A DNA stretch of 64,000 nt from NCBI GenBank assembly GCA_004297465.1, contig SCUB01000015.1, forward strand, positions 1 through 64,000, read 5' to 3'. Positions 1 to 8,552 of the stretch are shown here, piece after piece. Position numbers and translations under genes: made by a program. This DNA comes from Xanthobacteraceae bacterium. Its GTDB lineage: Bacteria; Pseudomonadota; Alphaproteobacteria; Rhizobiales; Xanthobacteraceae. A model generated the notes under the pieces. That model was given only the letters and a program-made list of their open reading frames with translations. It was not told the origin of the DNA and did not search any database. Every line of letters starts with the position of its first letter. Position 1 is the stretch's first letter.

Positions 1-31
1 CGGCCGGACCGCATCATCGGGTGGGTATTTC

Positions 32-768
32 ATGAGCAAAGTCTATCCTGACGCACCGGCGGCGCTCGCCGGGCTCTTGCGCGACGGCATGACCATCATG
101 TCGGGCGGGTTCGGCCTGTGCGGCATTCCGGAATTCCTCTCCGACGCCATCCGCGATTCCGGCGTCAGGAACCTCACCGTGATCTCCAACAATGCCGGCG
201 TCGACGGCATCGGGTTGAGCGTGCTGCTGGAGACGCGCCAGATCAAGAAGATGATCTCGTCCTATGTCGGCGAGAACAAGCTGTTCGCCCAGCAGTACCT
301 CGCCGGCGAACTGGAGCTCGAATTCAATCCGCAGGGCACGCTGGCCGAGCGCATCCGCGCCGGCGGCGCCGGCATTCCCGCCTTCTTCACCAAGACCGGC
401 GTCGGCACCATCATCGCCGAGGGCAAGGAAGTGCGCGAATTCGACGGCGAGCAATATGTCATGGAGCGCGGCCTGGTCGCCGACCTCGCCATCGTGCACG
501 CCTGGATGGGCGACGCCGAGGGCAACCTCGTCTACCGCAAGACCGCGCGCAACTTCAATCCGATGATGGCGACGGCGGCGGAAGTCACCGTGGCGCAGGT
601 CGAGCACCTGGTGCCGGTCGGGCAGATCAATCCCGACCACATCCACACGCCCGGCATCTACATCAAGCGCCTGGTCGCGGTCGGCGCCGAGCGCAAGCAC
701 ATCGAGCAGCGCACCACGCGCAAGCGCTCGGCCGCCTCGATGCCGGCCGGCGCGGGGGAGGAAGTCTG

Positions 769-769
<1 letters not shown>
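32..769 (+). CDS. 3-oxoacid CoA-transferase subunit A
   Basis: This is the alpha subunit of a family I CoA-transferase (SCOT/PcaI type), which moves CoA from succinyl-CoA or an acyl-CoA to acetoacetate or another 3-oxoacid in ketone-body, PHB or aromatic catabolism. The 245-residue length fits a separate A subunit, and the glycine-rich segment [10 protein letters not shown] lies at residues 25-34. The ATG follows a GGGTGGG stretch. Its stop overlaps the start of the B subunit (TGATG), so the two are translationally coupled. The acceptor substrate cannot be read from sequence. Two phasin genes lie about 6 kb downstream, which fits use in PHB turnover, but that link is inference. Confidence 0.93.
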
Positions 770-1391
<622 letters not shown>

Positions 1392-1413
<22 letters not shown>

Positions 1414-3137
1414 CTGCTGGAGAATTTGGTGGCCGCCTGCGGCGCTTCTTCTTTATCGGCGGCGCGGGCGTGGCTGTCGGAGAGCCTTGCCAGCAGCACC
1501 ACCGGGACGATACCGACCGCGACGATGATGAGCGCGGCCAGCGCGCCGTCCTCGAAGCTGCCGCGGCTGGCGTACTGGTAGATCGAGGTCGCCAGCGTCT
1601 CGACATTGAGCGGGCGCAATAGCAGCGTTGCCGGCAATTCCTTCAGGCAGTCGACGAACACCACGATGGCCGCGCCCCAGATCGAGGGTTCGAGCAGCGG
1701 CAGGTAGACGCGGCGAAGCCCCGCCTGAGTGCGTGCCCCGGTGATGCGCACGCTGTCGTCGTATTCGTGCGGGATGCGGGCAAAGCCGGCCTGCGCGAAG
1801 CCGCTGGTCACCGCCACGAAGCGAATGACATAGGCGATGACGATCGCCGCTCCCGAGCCGGCGATGACAAGGCCGAGCGCCGGGCCGCCGAACGCGCGCG
1901 AGACCGCGTTGAGCGCCTCGTCGACGGCGACCAGCGGCGACAGGAGCCCGAGCGCCAGCACCGTGCCGGGCAGCGCGTAGCCGGTGCCGGCGATCATCAG
2001 CAGATGGGCCAGCCAGCGTTGTGGCCGCCAGCGATGGGCGAGGGCGATGCACGGGCCGAGAATGAGCGCGATCGCCGTGCCGCTCAGCGCATAGACGACG
2101 GAGTGGGCGCTGTCGCGCATCAGGCTGCCGAGATCGCCGATGTTGCGGTGCCAGGCTTCACCGGCGAGGAATAGCACCGGCATCACGAAGCCCGCCATGA
2201 CCGGCAGCGCGCAGGCCAGCGTCGCGCCGGCGGCGGCGCTGCCGCGAAGCCGCCGCCGCTCTGCGAGACGCGGGCTTTCGGCGGAGGCCGCGACGTTGCG
2301 CGCGCGGCGGCCGTATTGCTCGATCATCACCAGCACCGCGACCATGAGCAGCATGATGCAGGCGAGTTGCGCCGCGCCCGCCAGGCTGCCGCGGTTGAGC
2401 CAGGTGGTGAAGATCGAGACGGTGAGCGTGCGCACCCCGAGGTATTCGGTGGCGCCGATGTCGTTGAGCGTCTCCAGCATGATGAGTGACAGGCCGACCG
2501 CGATGGCCGGCCGCGCCATCGGCCACGACACATGGCGCAGCACCTGCCATGGCCGGGCGCCGAGCATGCGCGCGGCCTCGGCGAATTCCGCGCTCTGGGT
2601 CTGGAACGTCGCCCGCGCCGACAGGAACAGATACGGATAGAGCACGATGCCGACGATCAGGATGGCGCCGGCAAGTGAACGCACATTGGGCAGGAACGCC
2701 GCCGCGCCATCGAGGCCGGTGCGCGCCAGCGCCATGTGCGCGACGCCGAGCGGCTCGAAGATTTCGACGTAGATGTAGGCGCAGATATAGGTCGGCAGCG
2801 CCAGCGGCAGCGGCAGCAGCCACACGTACAGCGAGCGCAGCGGAAAGTCGAAACTCGACACCAGCCACGCCGTGCCGACGCCGATCACCAGCGCCACCAC
2901 GCCGACGCCGCCGAGCAGCGCCAGCGTGTCGCGCAGCGCGACGGGCAGCACGTAGGCGACCAGATGCGGCCACAGCTCGGTGGCCGGCTGCGCGGCGAGC
3001 GCGACCACGGCGATGACCGGCGCCGCGACCAGCGCCGCCGTGGCGAGCGCCAGCGCAACCACCGTCGTGATGCCCCAGGATCGTTCGCGGCGGCGGCCGC
3101 GGACGATCGACATGGCATCATGGGGCTGGCGTGTCAT
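1392..3137 (-). CDS. Fe(III)-type ABC transporter permease (FbpB/SfuB-like)
   Basis: Inner-membrane permease with two fused transmembrane domains, 581 residues, of the FbpB/SfuB/FutB family that moves ferric iron from a periplasmic binding protein into the cytoplasm. About twelve hydrophobic segments can be seen in two similar halves. Each half carries an EAA-type loop: EAARMLGA near the middle and DDSVRITGA near the end. The ATG at 3137 is 17 bases after the stop of the binding-protein gene; an internal ATG at 3113 is the alternative. An ATPase gene is not adjacent and must be supplied from elsewhere. The last 22 bases overlap the CoA-transferase B gene tail to tail. Confidence 0.88.
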
Positions 3138-3154
3138 TTGGCGCGCATCGTGCC

Positions 3155-4207
3155 CTAGTTGTCGAAGCCGACCTTGTCGACCAGGTTGGCGGCGGCCTTG
3201 CGGCTGGCGGCGATGGCGCTGACCGGCATTGTATCCGGCTTGAGCGCGCCGTAGCTTGCAACCGTGGGGTTGACCGCGACGCCGGCGCGCACCGGATATT
3301 CGTAGTTCATGTCGGCATACATCTGTTGCGCCGCCGGGCTGACCAGCCATTCGACCAGCTTGAGCGCGTTGGCCTTGTGGGGCGCGTGCCTGGCGATCAG
3401 CACGCCGGACAGGTTCACATGGGTGCCGCCGCCGGCGAACGTCGGCAGGATCACGCGCGTGGCGTCGGCCCACGGCTTGCGGTCGGGCTCGTTGTCGTTC
3501 ATCAGCGCCCAGTAATAGGTGTTGCCGACGCCGATGTCGCACTTGCCGGCCGCGACGTCGCGCGCGGTCTCGCGGTCGCCGCCGGAAGGCTTCTGCGCCA
3601 GGTTGGCGCGCAGGCCCTTGAGCCAGGCCTCGGCCTTGGCCTCGCCGTGCTTGGCCACCATCGCGGCAAACAGCGCGTTGTTGTAGATGTGCTGGCCGGA
3701 ACGGATGCAGATGCGGCCCTTCCATTTCGGGTCGGCCAGCTCCTCGTAGGTGATGGCGCTGTCCTTGACGCGCTCCTTCGAGGCGTAGATCACGCGCGCG
3801 CGCATCGAAATGCCGTACCAGTGGCCGGCCGGATCGCGCAAACCGGCCGGGACGGTCTTGTCCAGCGTCTCCGACTGGATCGGCTGGCTGATGCCGGCCT
3901 GCACCGCTTCGTCGATGTGGCCGATGTCGACTGTGAGCAGCACGTCGGCCGGGCTGTTCTCGCCCTCGGTCTTGATGCGCTGCTCGAGACCGGAACTGGC
4001 CGAGACGACGTTGACCTTGATCCCGGTGTCCTTGGCGAAGGCGTCGAACAGCGGCTGAATCAGCTTGGCTTCGCGGTAGGTGTAGACGTTGACCTCACCG
4101 CTCTGCGCCGCGGCGGGCAGGGTGGAGACGAGCGCCAGCGCGCCGGTCGTGGCGAGCATGCGGGCAAGCGTGAGCGGGCGGAAGCTCGAAAGCGGACGGA
4201 CCATCAT
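3155..4207 (-). CDS. Periplasmic Fe(III)-binding protein (FbpA/FutA-like)
   Basis: Extracellular solute-binding protein of the iron(III) class, 350 residues. A signal peptide of about 35 residues ends in LPAAAQ. The mature start GEVNVYTYRE is typical of FbpA/FutA, and the paired tyrosines in VGNTYYWAL are the iron-ligand pair of this family. The double ATG at 4207/4204 is preceded by CTGGAG, which supports this start. It is first in a two-gene operon with the permease. A half Irr-type element lies about 130 bases upstream, but regulation by iron is not proven by sequence. Confidence 0.9.
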   Translation of the reverse strand: MMVRPLSSFRPLTLARMLATTGALALVSTLPAAAQSGEVNVYTYREAKLIQPLFDAFAKDTGIKVNVVSASSGLEQRIKTEGENSPADVLLTVDIGHIDEAVQAGISQPIQSETLDKTVPAGLRDPAGHWYGISMRARVIYASKERVKDSAITYEELADPKWKGRICIRSGQHIYNNALFAAMVAKHGEAKAEAWLKGLRANLAQKPSGGDRETARDVAAGKCDIGVGNTYYWALMNDNEPDRKPWADATRVILPTFAGGGTHVNLSGVLIARHAPHKANALKLVEWLVSPAAQQMYADMNYEYPVRAGVAVNPTVASYGALKPDTMPVSAIAASRKAAANLVDKVGFDN

Positions 4208-4328
4208 GACGACTCCAGGGGTTACGGACGCGCGCGGGAATGGCTTGCGCCTGCAAGGCATTCGCACTCTTGCTTGTTTAATCGAGGAGAACCGTCGGAT
4301 GAACCGGTGCGAGGCCGGAAAGAGCGCA

Positions 4329-4346
4329 GCTTCGAGTAATTCTAAA
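4329..4346 (-). promoter_or_regulatory. Possible iron-response (Irr/ICE-like) half site upstream of the iron transporter
   Basis: On the minus strand the sequence reads TTTAGAATTACTCGAAG. Its left half matches the TTTAGAA arm of the iron control element bound by Irr in rhizobia; the right arm is poor. It overlaps the end of the sensor kinase gene and is about 120-140 bases upstream of the binding-protein ATG. Weak support. Confidence 0.2.
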
Positions 4347-6426
4347 CTGCGGCGGACTGCCGCGGGACGGCGGGAAACAGCACCTCGACCAGCGTGCCGC
4401 CATGGGCGCCCCCGCCTGGCGCCGTGGAGCGGATCTGGAACCGCGCGCCGTTGGCTTCGGTGAGCGCCTTGGTCAGCGACAGGCTGATACCGGCGCCGTC
4501 GCTTTCGGCCTGGTCGGAGATGCGGAACGGTTCGAGCGCGGCGGCGATCTGTTGCGCGCTCAGGCCGGGGCCGGTGTCGCGCACCCGCAGCGCCGTCTCG
4601 CCGAGATCGGCGGCCGCCGTCGAGACGATCACCTGTCCGCCGGGTTGGGCCAGGCGGATCGAGTTGCCGATCAGGTTGAGCACGATCTGGCGCAGCGAGC
4701 GGGCATCGGCCCGCACCGGCATGGCCGCCGGCGCCAGCGCGGTGCGGATGATGATGCGCTCGCGGTTGGCCTGCGGCTGCATCAGCGCGACGCACTGCTC
4801 GACCATCTCGTTGAGGTGGATGTCGGTCGGCACGAGGTCGAGCCTGCCGGTCTCGGCGCGCGACAGATCGACGAATTCGTTGATGAGCGCGACGACGCGC
4901 TCGCCCGAGGCGCGGATGTCCTTGAGGTAGTCGAGGTAGCGCTCGTTGCCGAGCGGGCCGAAGCGTTCGTCGATCATGACCTCGGAAAAACCGATGATGG
5001 CGCTCAGGGGCGCGCGCAGCTCATGGCTGATCTTGGCGAGGATGTCGCTTTTCGTTGCCGCCGTGTGCTCGGCCTGGCGTTTCACCGCGGCCAGTTCGGC
5101 CCGCAGCGCCACGTTCTCGTTTGCGTCGGCAGCCGGTTGCGGCTGCGACGTCGGGACCGGATTGAAGATCAGCGCCAGCGCCGTCTCGCCTTCCCACGGC
5201 ACCGAATAAAGCCGCGCATCGACCGGCACCTGGCCGCCGCGCGTGGTGGAGAGCGCCAGCGGCGTGCCGGCGCCGGCGCTGTTGCCGGTGCTGCCAGGCT
5301 CGACGTCGACAAACAGCGCATCGAGCCCGCCGGCGCTCGCAAGCGCATGGAGCGAGTCATAGCCGGTGGCTTCGAGGAAGGCGCGGTTGGCATAGAGCAA
5401 CTGATCGAGACGGTAGACCAGCACGCCGACCGGCAGCCGGTCGAGCACGGCCTTCTCGGTGGCGGAAGCCTGCGGCGGCGATGCCTCGGCCTCGCGGGAC
5501 GCCGCGGCAGCGGGGCTGTCGTCATCGGCGGCGGTGGTGTCGGCGTTGAGCCGTTGCGACAGCTTGCGCGCCAGTTCGTTGAAGGCGTGATTTTCCATCG
5601 CGCTCAGGATCGGCGCCGGGACGGCCTTCGGCTCGGCGCCGGGAAACGGCACCACGTTGCGCGGCGGTTCGCTGGACGATGTCATGATGGCTGGCGTGTC
5701 CGTGGCGGGAGGCAGGGGGGCGATGCCCGTCTGCGGGCTTTGCTCGGGCGCGCGCGGCAGCGGCGCGGCAGAAGGCGTCATCAGCACGACGATCGCCGCT
5801 TCGGCGCCCGACCCGATCCGCACCAGCTCGCAGCGCCCGGGAGTGGCGATCATCTCGGCGCGGCCGTCGCGCAGGACGTCGCCGCGCACCGCCTCGAGGC
5901 CGAGCGCTTCGAGGCTTGCGGCGTCGCCGATCAGCGGACGCGCCGCGGCGTTGGCTTCGCTCAACGAACCGTCGGCAAGAAAGGCGGCGAGCGGCGTGGC
6001 GATGCCATCGATCAGGCGGCTGAGCCGCTCGGCAAGCGGCAGCGGTTTGCCGAGCGGTTCGGCGGCGGCGAGCAGCACGCCGACGCTGCCATCGGCGAGC
6101 ACGAGCCGCGAGCAGGCGAATGTCGCCAGCCGTCCGAACGGTCCGCCGAAGCCGCGCAGGCGTTCGAGCCGCGCCGCGCCATTGGGCGACAGCCGGCCGG
6201 CGAGTTGCGCCACCTGGCGACGCAGCGGATCGGCGGGGCTGATCTCGAGACTGAGCGCCGCGACGCTGGTGGTGGCCCCCAGAAGCGCCGCGCCGGCGGC
6301 GTTGGCCCAGATCACGCGCGCGCCGTCGATCGACCACAGCCAGGCCGGTTTGGCCGCGGCGGCGAGCGCGGCCAGCCGCGCGTCGCGCAGGCCGCGCAAC
6401 TGGATCTCGGTGCCGCTGTCGCTCAT
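4342..6426 (-). CDS. PAS sensor histidine kinase, PdhS/DivJ/PleC-like
   Basis: A 694-residue kinase without obvious membrane segments. The N-terminal half holds weak PAS-like modules (an early SIDGARVIWANAAG stretch), then a Pro/Ala-rich linker and a second PAS-like segment (DRLPVGVLVYRLDQLLYANR). The HisKA domain has the phospho-acceptor in SHELRAPL near residue 468, followed by GFSEVMIDERFGPLGNERY, a signature of the alphaproteobacterial PdhS/DivJ/PleC family. The N box (LNLIGNSIRLAQPGG) and G1 box (RDTGPGLS) are present. The G2 box reads GAGISLSL where GTGLGLPL is usual, so ATP binding may be altered. An upstream in-frame TTG at 6450 is possible; the ATG at 6426 was preferred. A role in CtrA/DivK signalling is inference. 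Confidence 0.82.
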   Translation of the reverse strand: MSDSGTEIQLRGLRDARLAALAAAAKPAWLWSIDGARVIWANAAGAALLGATTSVAALSLEISPADPLRRQVAQLAGRLSPNGAARLERLRGFGGPFGRLATFACSRLVLADGSVGVLLAAAEPLGKPLPLAERLSRLIDGIATPLAAFLADGSLSEANAAARPLIGDAASLEALGLEAVRGDVLRDGRAEMIATPGRCELVRIGSGAEAAIVVLMTPSAAPLPRAPEQSPQTGIAPLPPATDTPAIMTSSSEPPRNVVPFPGAEPKAVPAPILSAMENHAFNELARKLSQRLNADTTAADDDSPAAAASREAEASPPQASATEKAVLDRLPVGVLVYRLDQLLYANRAFLEATGYDSLHALASAGGLDALFVDVEPGSTGNSAGAGTPLALSTTRGGQVPVDARLYSVPWEGETALALIFNPVPTSQPQPAADANENVALRAELAAVKRQAEHTAATKSDILAKISHELRAPLSAIIGFSEVMIDERFGPLGNERYLDYLKDIRASGERVVALINEFVDLSRAETGRLDLVPTDIHLNEMVEQCVALMQPQANRERIIIRTALAPAAMPVRADARSLRQIVLNLIGNSIRLAQPGGQVIVSTAAADLGETALRVRDTGPGLSAQQIAAALEPFRISDQAESDGAGISLSLTKALTEANGARFQIRSTAPGGGAHGGTLVEVLFPAVPRQSAAV

Positions 6427-6770
6427 CGCCCGATCCACGCTTCGATCCAACGTCCGTTCGCCGGCCGGATGCGGCTTCGCCGGGGTGCCGGTCCTTCAGG
6501 GTAAATCAATTCTTAAGTACCGTCTGGCGCCGGCGCGGTCCATCGGCGCGGCCCGCGGAGGGCGGTGAAATGGCGATAACCTTAATTGCCGGCGCCAGGG
6601 CGGCCGCCGGGCGGCGGCTATCCATTTGGTGTTGCAAAACATCGGTAACAGGTCACGATGGCGGAACCTGTCTGCCCTCTGGCGGGTGCGGTGCCGTATG
6701 GCCAGGCAACACGCAAAGGGGGAAGATCGGTACGGGGGACGGTTGAGAGGATACGGCTAGGAGGCCGACG
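6427..6770. other. Divergent intergenic region, kinase / phasin
   Basis: 344 bases between two divergently read genes. No credible gene is present. A TGTTGCAAAACA element at 6630-6641 shares the TTGCA core seen before the second phasin and could be a phasin operator. GCTAGGAGG just before 6771 is the ribosome binding site of the first phasin. Confidence 0.4.
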
Positions 6771-7154
6771 ATGAACCAGGATGCAGGCGATCGTTTCGAG
6801 GTTCCGCCGGACATACGCTCCATGGCGGAAGCCAGCGTGGAGCAGGTGCGTAAGGCGTTCGAGAACTTTCTCGGCGCAGCCCAGAAAGCCGCCAGCACGA
6901 TCGAAGGCCAGGGCACCGCCGCGCGCGCCGGCGCCAAGGAGATCGGCAACAAGGCCATCTCCTTTGCCGAGAAGAACGTGTCGGCTTCGCTCGACTATGC
7001 CGAGCGCTTGGTCCAGGCCAAGGACATCACCGAGATCATGCGGTTGCACAGCGAATATGTGCAGGGCCAGATGCGGGCGCTGGCGGAGCAGGCCAGCGAG
7101 ATGGGCCAGGCGGTGACGCGGGCGGCCATGGACGTGTCGCGGCCGAAGACCTGA
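6771..7154 (+). CDS. Phasin family protein
   Basis: A 127-residue phasin, a small amphipathic helical protein that coats polyhydroxybutyrate granules. The family features are seen: an N-terminal proline-containing stretch, then long Ala/Glu/Gln-rich helices with no Cys and no membrane segment, and a segment (NKAISFAEKNVSASLDYAERL) matching the phasin_2 core. A strong GGAGG site precedes the ATG. It is followed after about 350 bases by a second phasin with its own promoter. It could instead be a general stress-type phasin homologue; the granule role is inferred from family. Confidence 0.85.
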   Translation: MNQDAGDRFEVPPDIRSMAEASVEQVRKAFENFLGAAQKAASTIEGQGTAARAGAKEIGNKAISFAEKNVSASLDYAERLVQAKDITEIMRLHSEYVQGQMRALAEQASEMGQAVTRAAMDVSRPKT

Positions 7155-7236
7155 CGGCCGCGAGGTAAGCCTGATCGCGACCGGGTAAGGCAGGGATGCC
7201 GGGGACCGGACGCGCGAGGAGCCTTCACAGAGCGTA

Positions 7237-7286
7237 TGCTGCGGTGCAATATTTATGTTGCATTGCACAAAACGGTCTGCTATAGA
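7237..7286 (+). promoter_or_regulatory. Promoter with overlapping TGCA-rich operator before the second phasin
   Basis: A near-consensus promoter is visible: -35 TTGCAT at 7258-7263, a 17-base spacer, and -10 TATAGA at 7281-7286. TGCTGCGGTGCA (7237-7248) and TTGCATTGCA (7258-7267) form repeated TGCA-type half sites that overlap the -35. PhaR repressors of alphaproteobacteria bind TGC/GCA-rich sites at phasin promoters, so this is the likely PhaR operator. The promoter is read directly; the regulator is inferred. Confidence 0.6.
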
Positions 7287-7506
7287 CTCTTCCCAGAGCC
7301 GAGGTCGCAGGAGGCTCCCAAAATCCAGGCCAGGCGGCAGCCCAAGGGCTCCGCCGGTGCGAATACCGGCCTGGAATGGAAATGGAAATCGCTGCGGACC
7401 TGCCGTTGTGTCGGCCCTGCCGCGCCAGACGGAAAGCCATTGGATCCCCGTTCCCAGGGCCCAGGTGCGCCGCGCCCAAGGGAAACCACAGCAAGGATGC
7501 AAAGCC

Positions 7507-7947
7507 ATGACCCAGTTCCCCGAAACCCTGTTCCCCGAGTCCCTTTTCCCCGGCAAGACCGCCCTCGAAGTTCCCGTGGCATTCCGCGAGATGGCCGAGA
7601 AGAGCGTGACCCAGGCCCGCGAGACCTACGAGAAGTTCAAGGAAGCCGCGGAGAACACCAACGGCGTGATCGAGGTGATGTTCTCGACCGCGACCAGGGG
7701 CGCCACCGACTACAGCTCCAAGCTGGTCGAGATCGCCCAGATCAACACCAATGCCGCGTTCGACCTTGCCACCCAGCTGATCGGCGCCACCTCGGTGGCC
7801 CAGGCCGCCGAGCTTCTGACCGATCATGGCCGCAAGCAGCTTGAGACGCTGCAGACGCAGGCCAGGGAACTGGCCGAGCTTGGCCAGAAGGTTGCCACCG
7901 ATGCTGTCGAGCCGATCAAGAACTCGGCCAGCAAGGCGTTCAAGTAA
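7507..7947 (+). CDS. Phasin family protein
   Basis: A 146-residue phasin. The core AEKSVTQARETYEKFKEAAE, then Ala/Gln/Glu-rich helices and the C-terminal AVEPIKNSASKAFK are typical of the PHB-granule phasin_2 family of rhizobia. The ATG at 7507 has AAGGA upstream; longer in-frame extensions back to 7255 would run through the promoter and were rejected. A strong intrinsic terminator follows 36 bases after the stop. The promoter with a TGCA-rich operator suggests control by the amount of polymer, through PhaR release. Confidence 0.9.
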   Translation: MTQFPETLFPESLFPGKTALEVPVAFREMAEKSVTQARETYEKFKEAAENTNGVIEVMFSTATRGATDYSSKLVEIAQINTNAAFDLATQLIGATSVAQAAELLTDHGRKQLETLQTQARELAELGQKVATDAVEPIKNSASKAFK

Positions 7948-7982
7948 GCGGCCCCACGCGCATCGCGTGACGTGGAATCGAG

Positions 7983-8013
7983 AAAGCCCGGGCCGCGCGC
8001 CCGGGCTTTGTCT
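7983..8013 (+). terminator. Rho-independent terminator of the second phasin
   Basis: A perfect 10-base-pair stem, AAAGCCCGGG (7983-7992) with CCCGGGCTTT (8000-8009), loop of 7, ending in a short T-rich tail (TTTGTCTT). Confidence 0.8.
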
Positions 8014-8134
8014 TGATAAGGGCTGTGCGGGGCGGGAAATCGCGGCCGGGGTCTTTCCCGGCCTTGCCAAAGCGCTGGCTTGACCCTAGTTTCCGGCCGC
8101 TTCGGCCCGCGTATTTTTAGCGCGCGTGCCTCGT

Positions 8135-8211
8135 GCAGCTGTAGCTCAGTTGGTTAGAGCGCCTGTCTGTGGAACAGGAGGTCGGTGGTTCGAGCCCACC
8201 CAGCTGTACCA
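8135..8211 (+). tRNA. tRNA-His (GTG), lacking G-1
   Basis: A full cloverleaf can be drawn. The acceptor is GCAGCTG/CAGCTGT with a G1-U72 pair, the D arm is GCTC/GAGC, and the anticodon arm CCTGT-CTGTGGA-ACAGG carries anticodon GTG at 8169-8171. The T arm is GGTGG/CCACC with loop TTCGAGC, and CCA is encoded. The base before position 1 is T, not G, and the discriminator is A73. This is the exception known from a clade of alphaproteobacteria whose HisRS does not need G-1, and it is a useful taxonomic marker. Confidence 0.97.
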
Positions 8212-8290
8212 GCGCCTGGCGCAAAATTCCCCTTACGGTCTTTTTGAGAAGGGCACTGCGCTTGGGTCCGGCGCTCGCCTGCCGCTTATT

Positions 8291-8322
8291 CAAAAAATAA
8301 GCCGGGCACGAGGCCCGGCTTA
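8291..8322 (-). terminator. Intrinsic terminator, minus strand
   Basis: Read on the minus strand: TAAGCCGGGC, loop CTCGT, GCCCGGCTTA, then six T. This is a perfect 10-base-pair stem with a U-run. It ends the candidate small RNA or the 3' tail of lsrB. On the plus strand the hairpin could also stop tRNA-His transcription, but there it lacks a U-run. Confidence 0.8.
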
Positions 8323-8440
8323 GTCTGACAGTGACAGGATCCTCGCGGATCCCGAACACCTTCCAGAGGGACAGAGCTGATCGGCCGCAATGCTGGAGGG
8401 GGGAGAGTGCAGTTGCGACTAATCAGCAGATGTAAAGTAT
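8298..8440 (-). ncRNA. Candidate structured small RNA upstream of a strong terminator
   Basis: No coding ORF is credible in 8323-8552, yet the minus strand looks like an RNA gene. A possible -35 TTGCGA with a -10-like CATACT about 18 bases later lies at 8437-8466. The RNA would begin near 8440 and end at the U-run terminator at 8291-8322. The segment TTAGTC near the 5' end can pair with GACTAA just before the terminator, closing a long structure. Inside, CCTCCAG can pair with CTGGAAGG, and GGATCC-GCGA-GGATCC forms a small hairpin. Size and long closing helix recall 6S RNA, but I do not recognise the conserved bubble and give no family. It could also be the 3' UTR of lsrB. Confidence 0.4.
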
Positions 8441-8552
8441 GACTGGAAACCTGACCGACTCGCAATAAAAACCATCGCATGTCAGTCATGCAATTGGGCG
8501 GGATGGCTATCGCCTATCAGCATTGCGGTACCGGCGCTTCGTAGGGCCTCGC

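Noticed and set aside
6618-7556. Minus-strand frame across both phasins
   Set aside because: Antisense to a clear phasin and crosses the second phasin promoter.
8080-8116. TTGACC with TATTTT as tRNA-His promoter
   Set aside because: Spacer of 26 bases is too long for a sigma-70 promoter.
8298-8440. Calling the candidate small RNA 6S RNA
   Set aside because: Length and a closing helix fit, but the conserved central bubble cannot be recognised by eye, so no family name is given.
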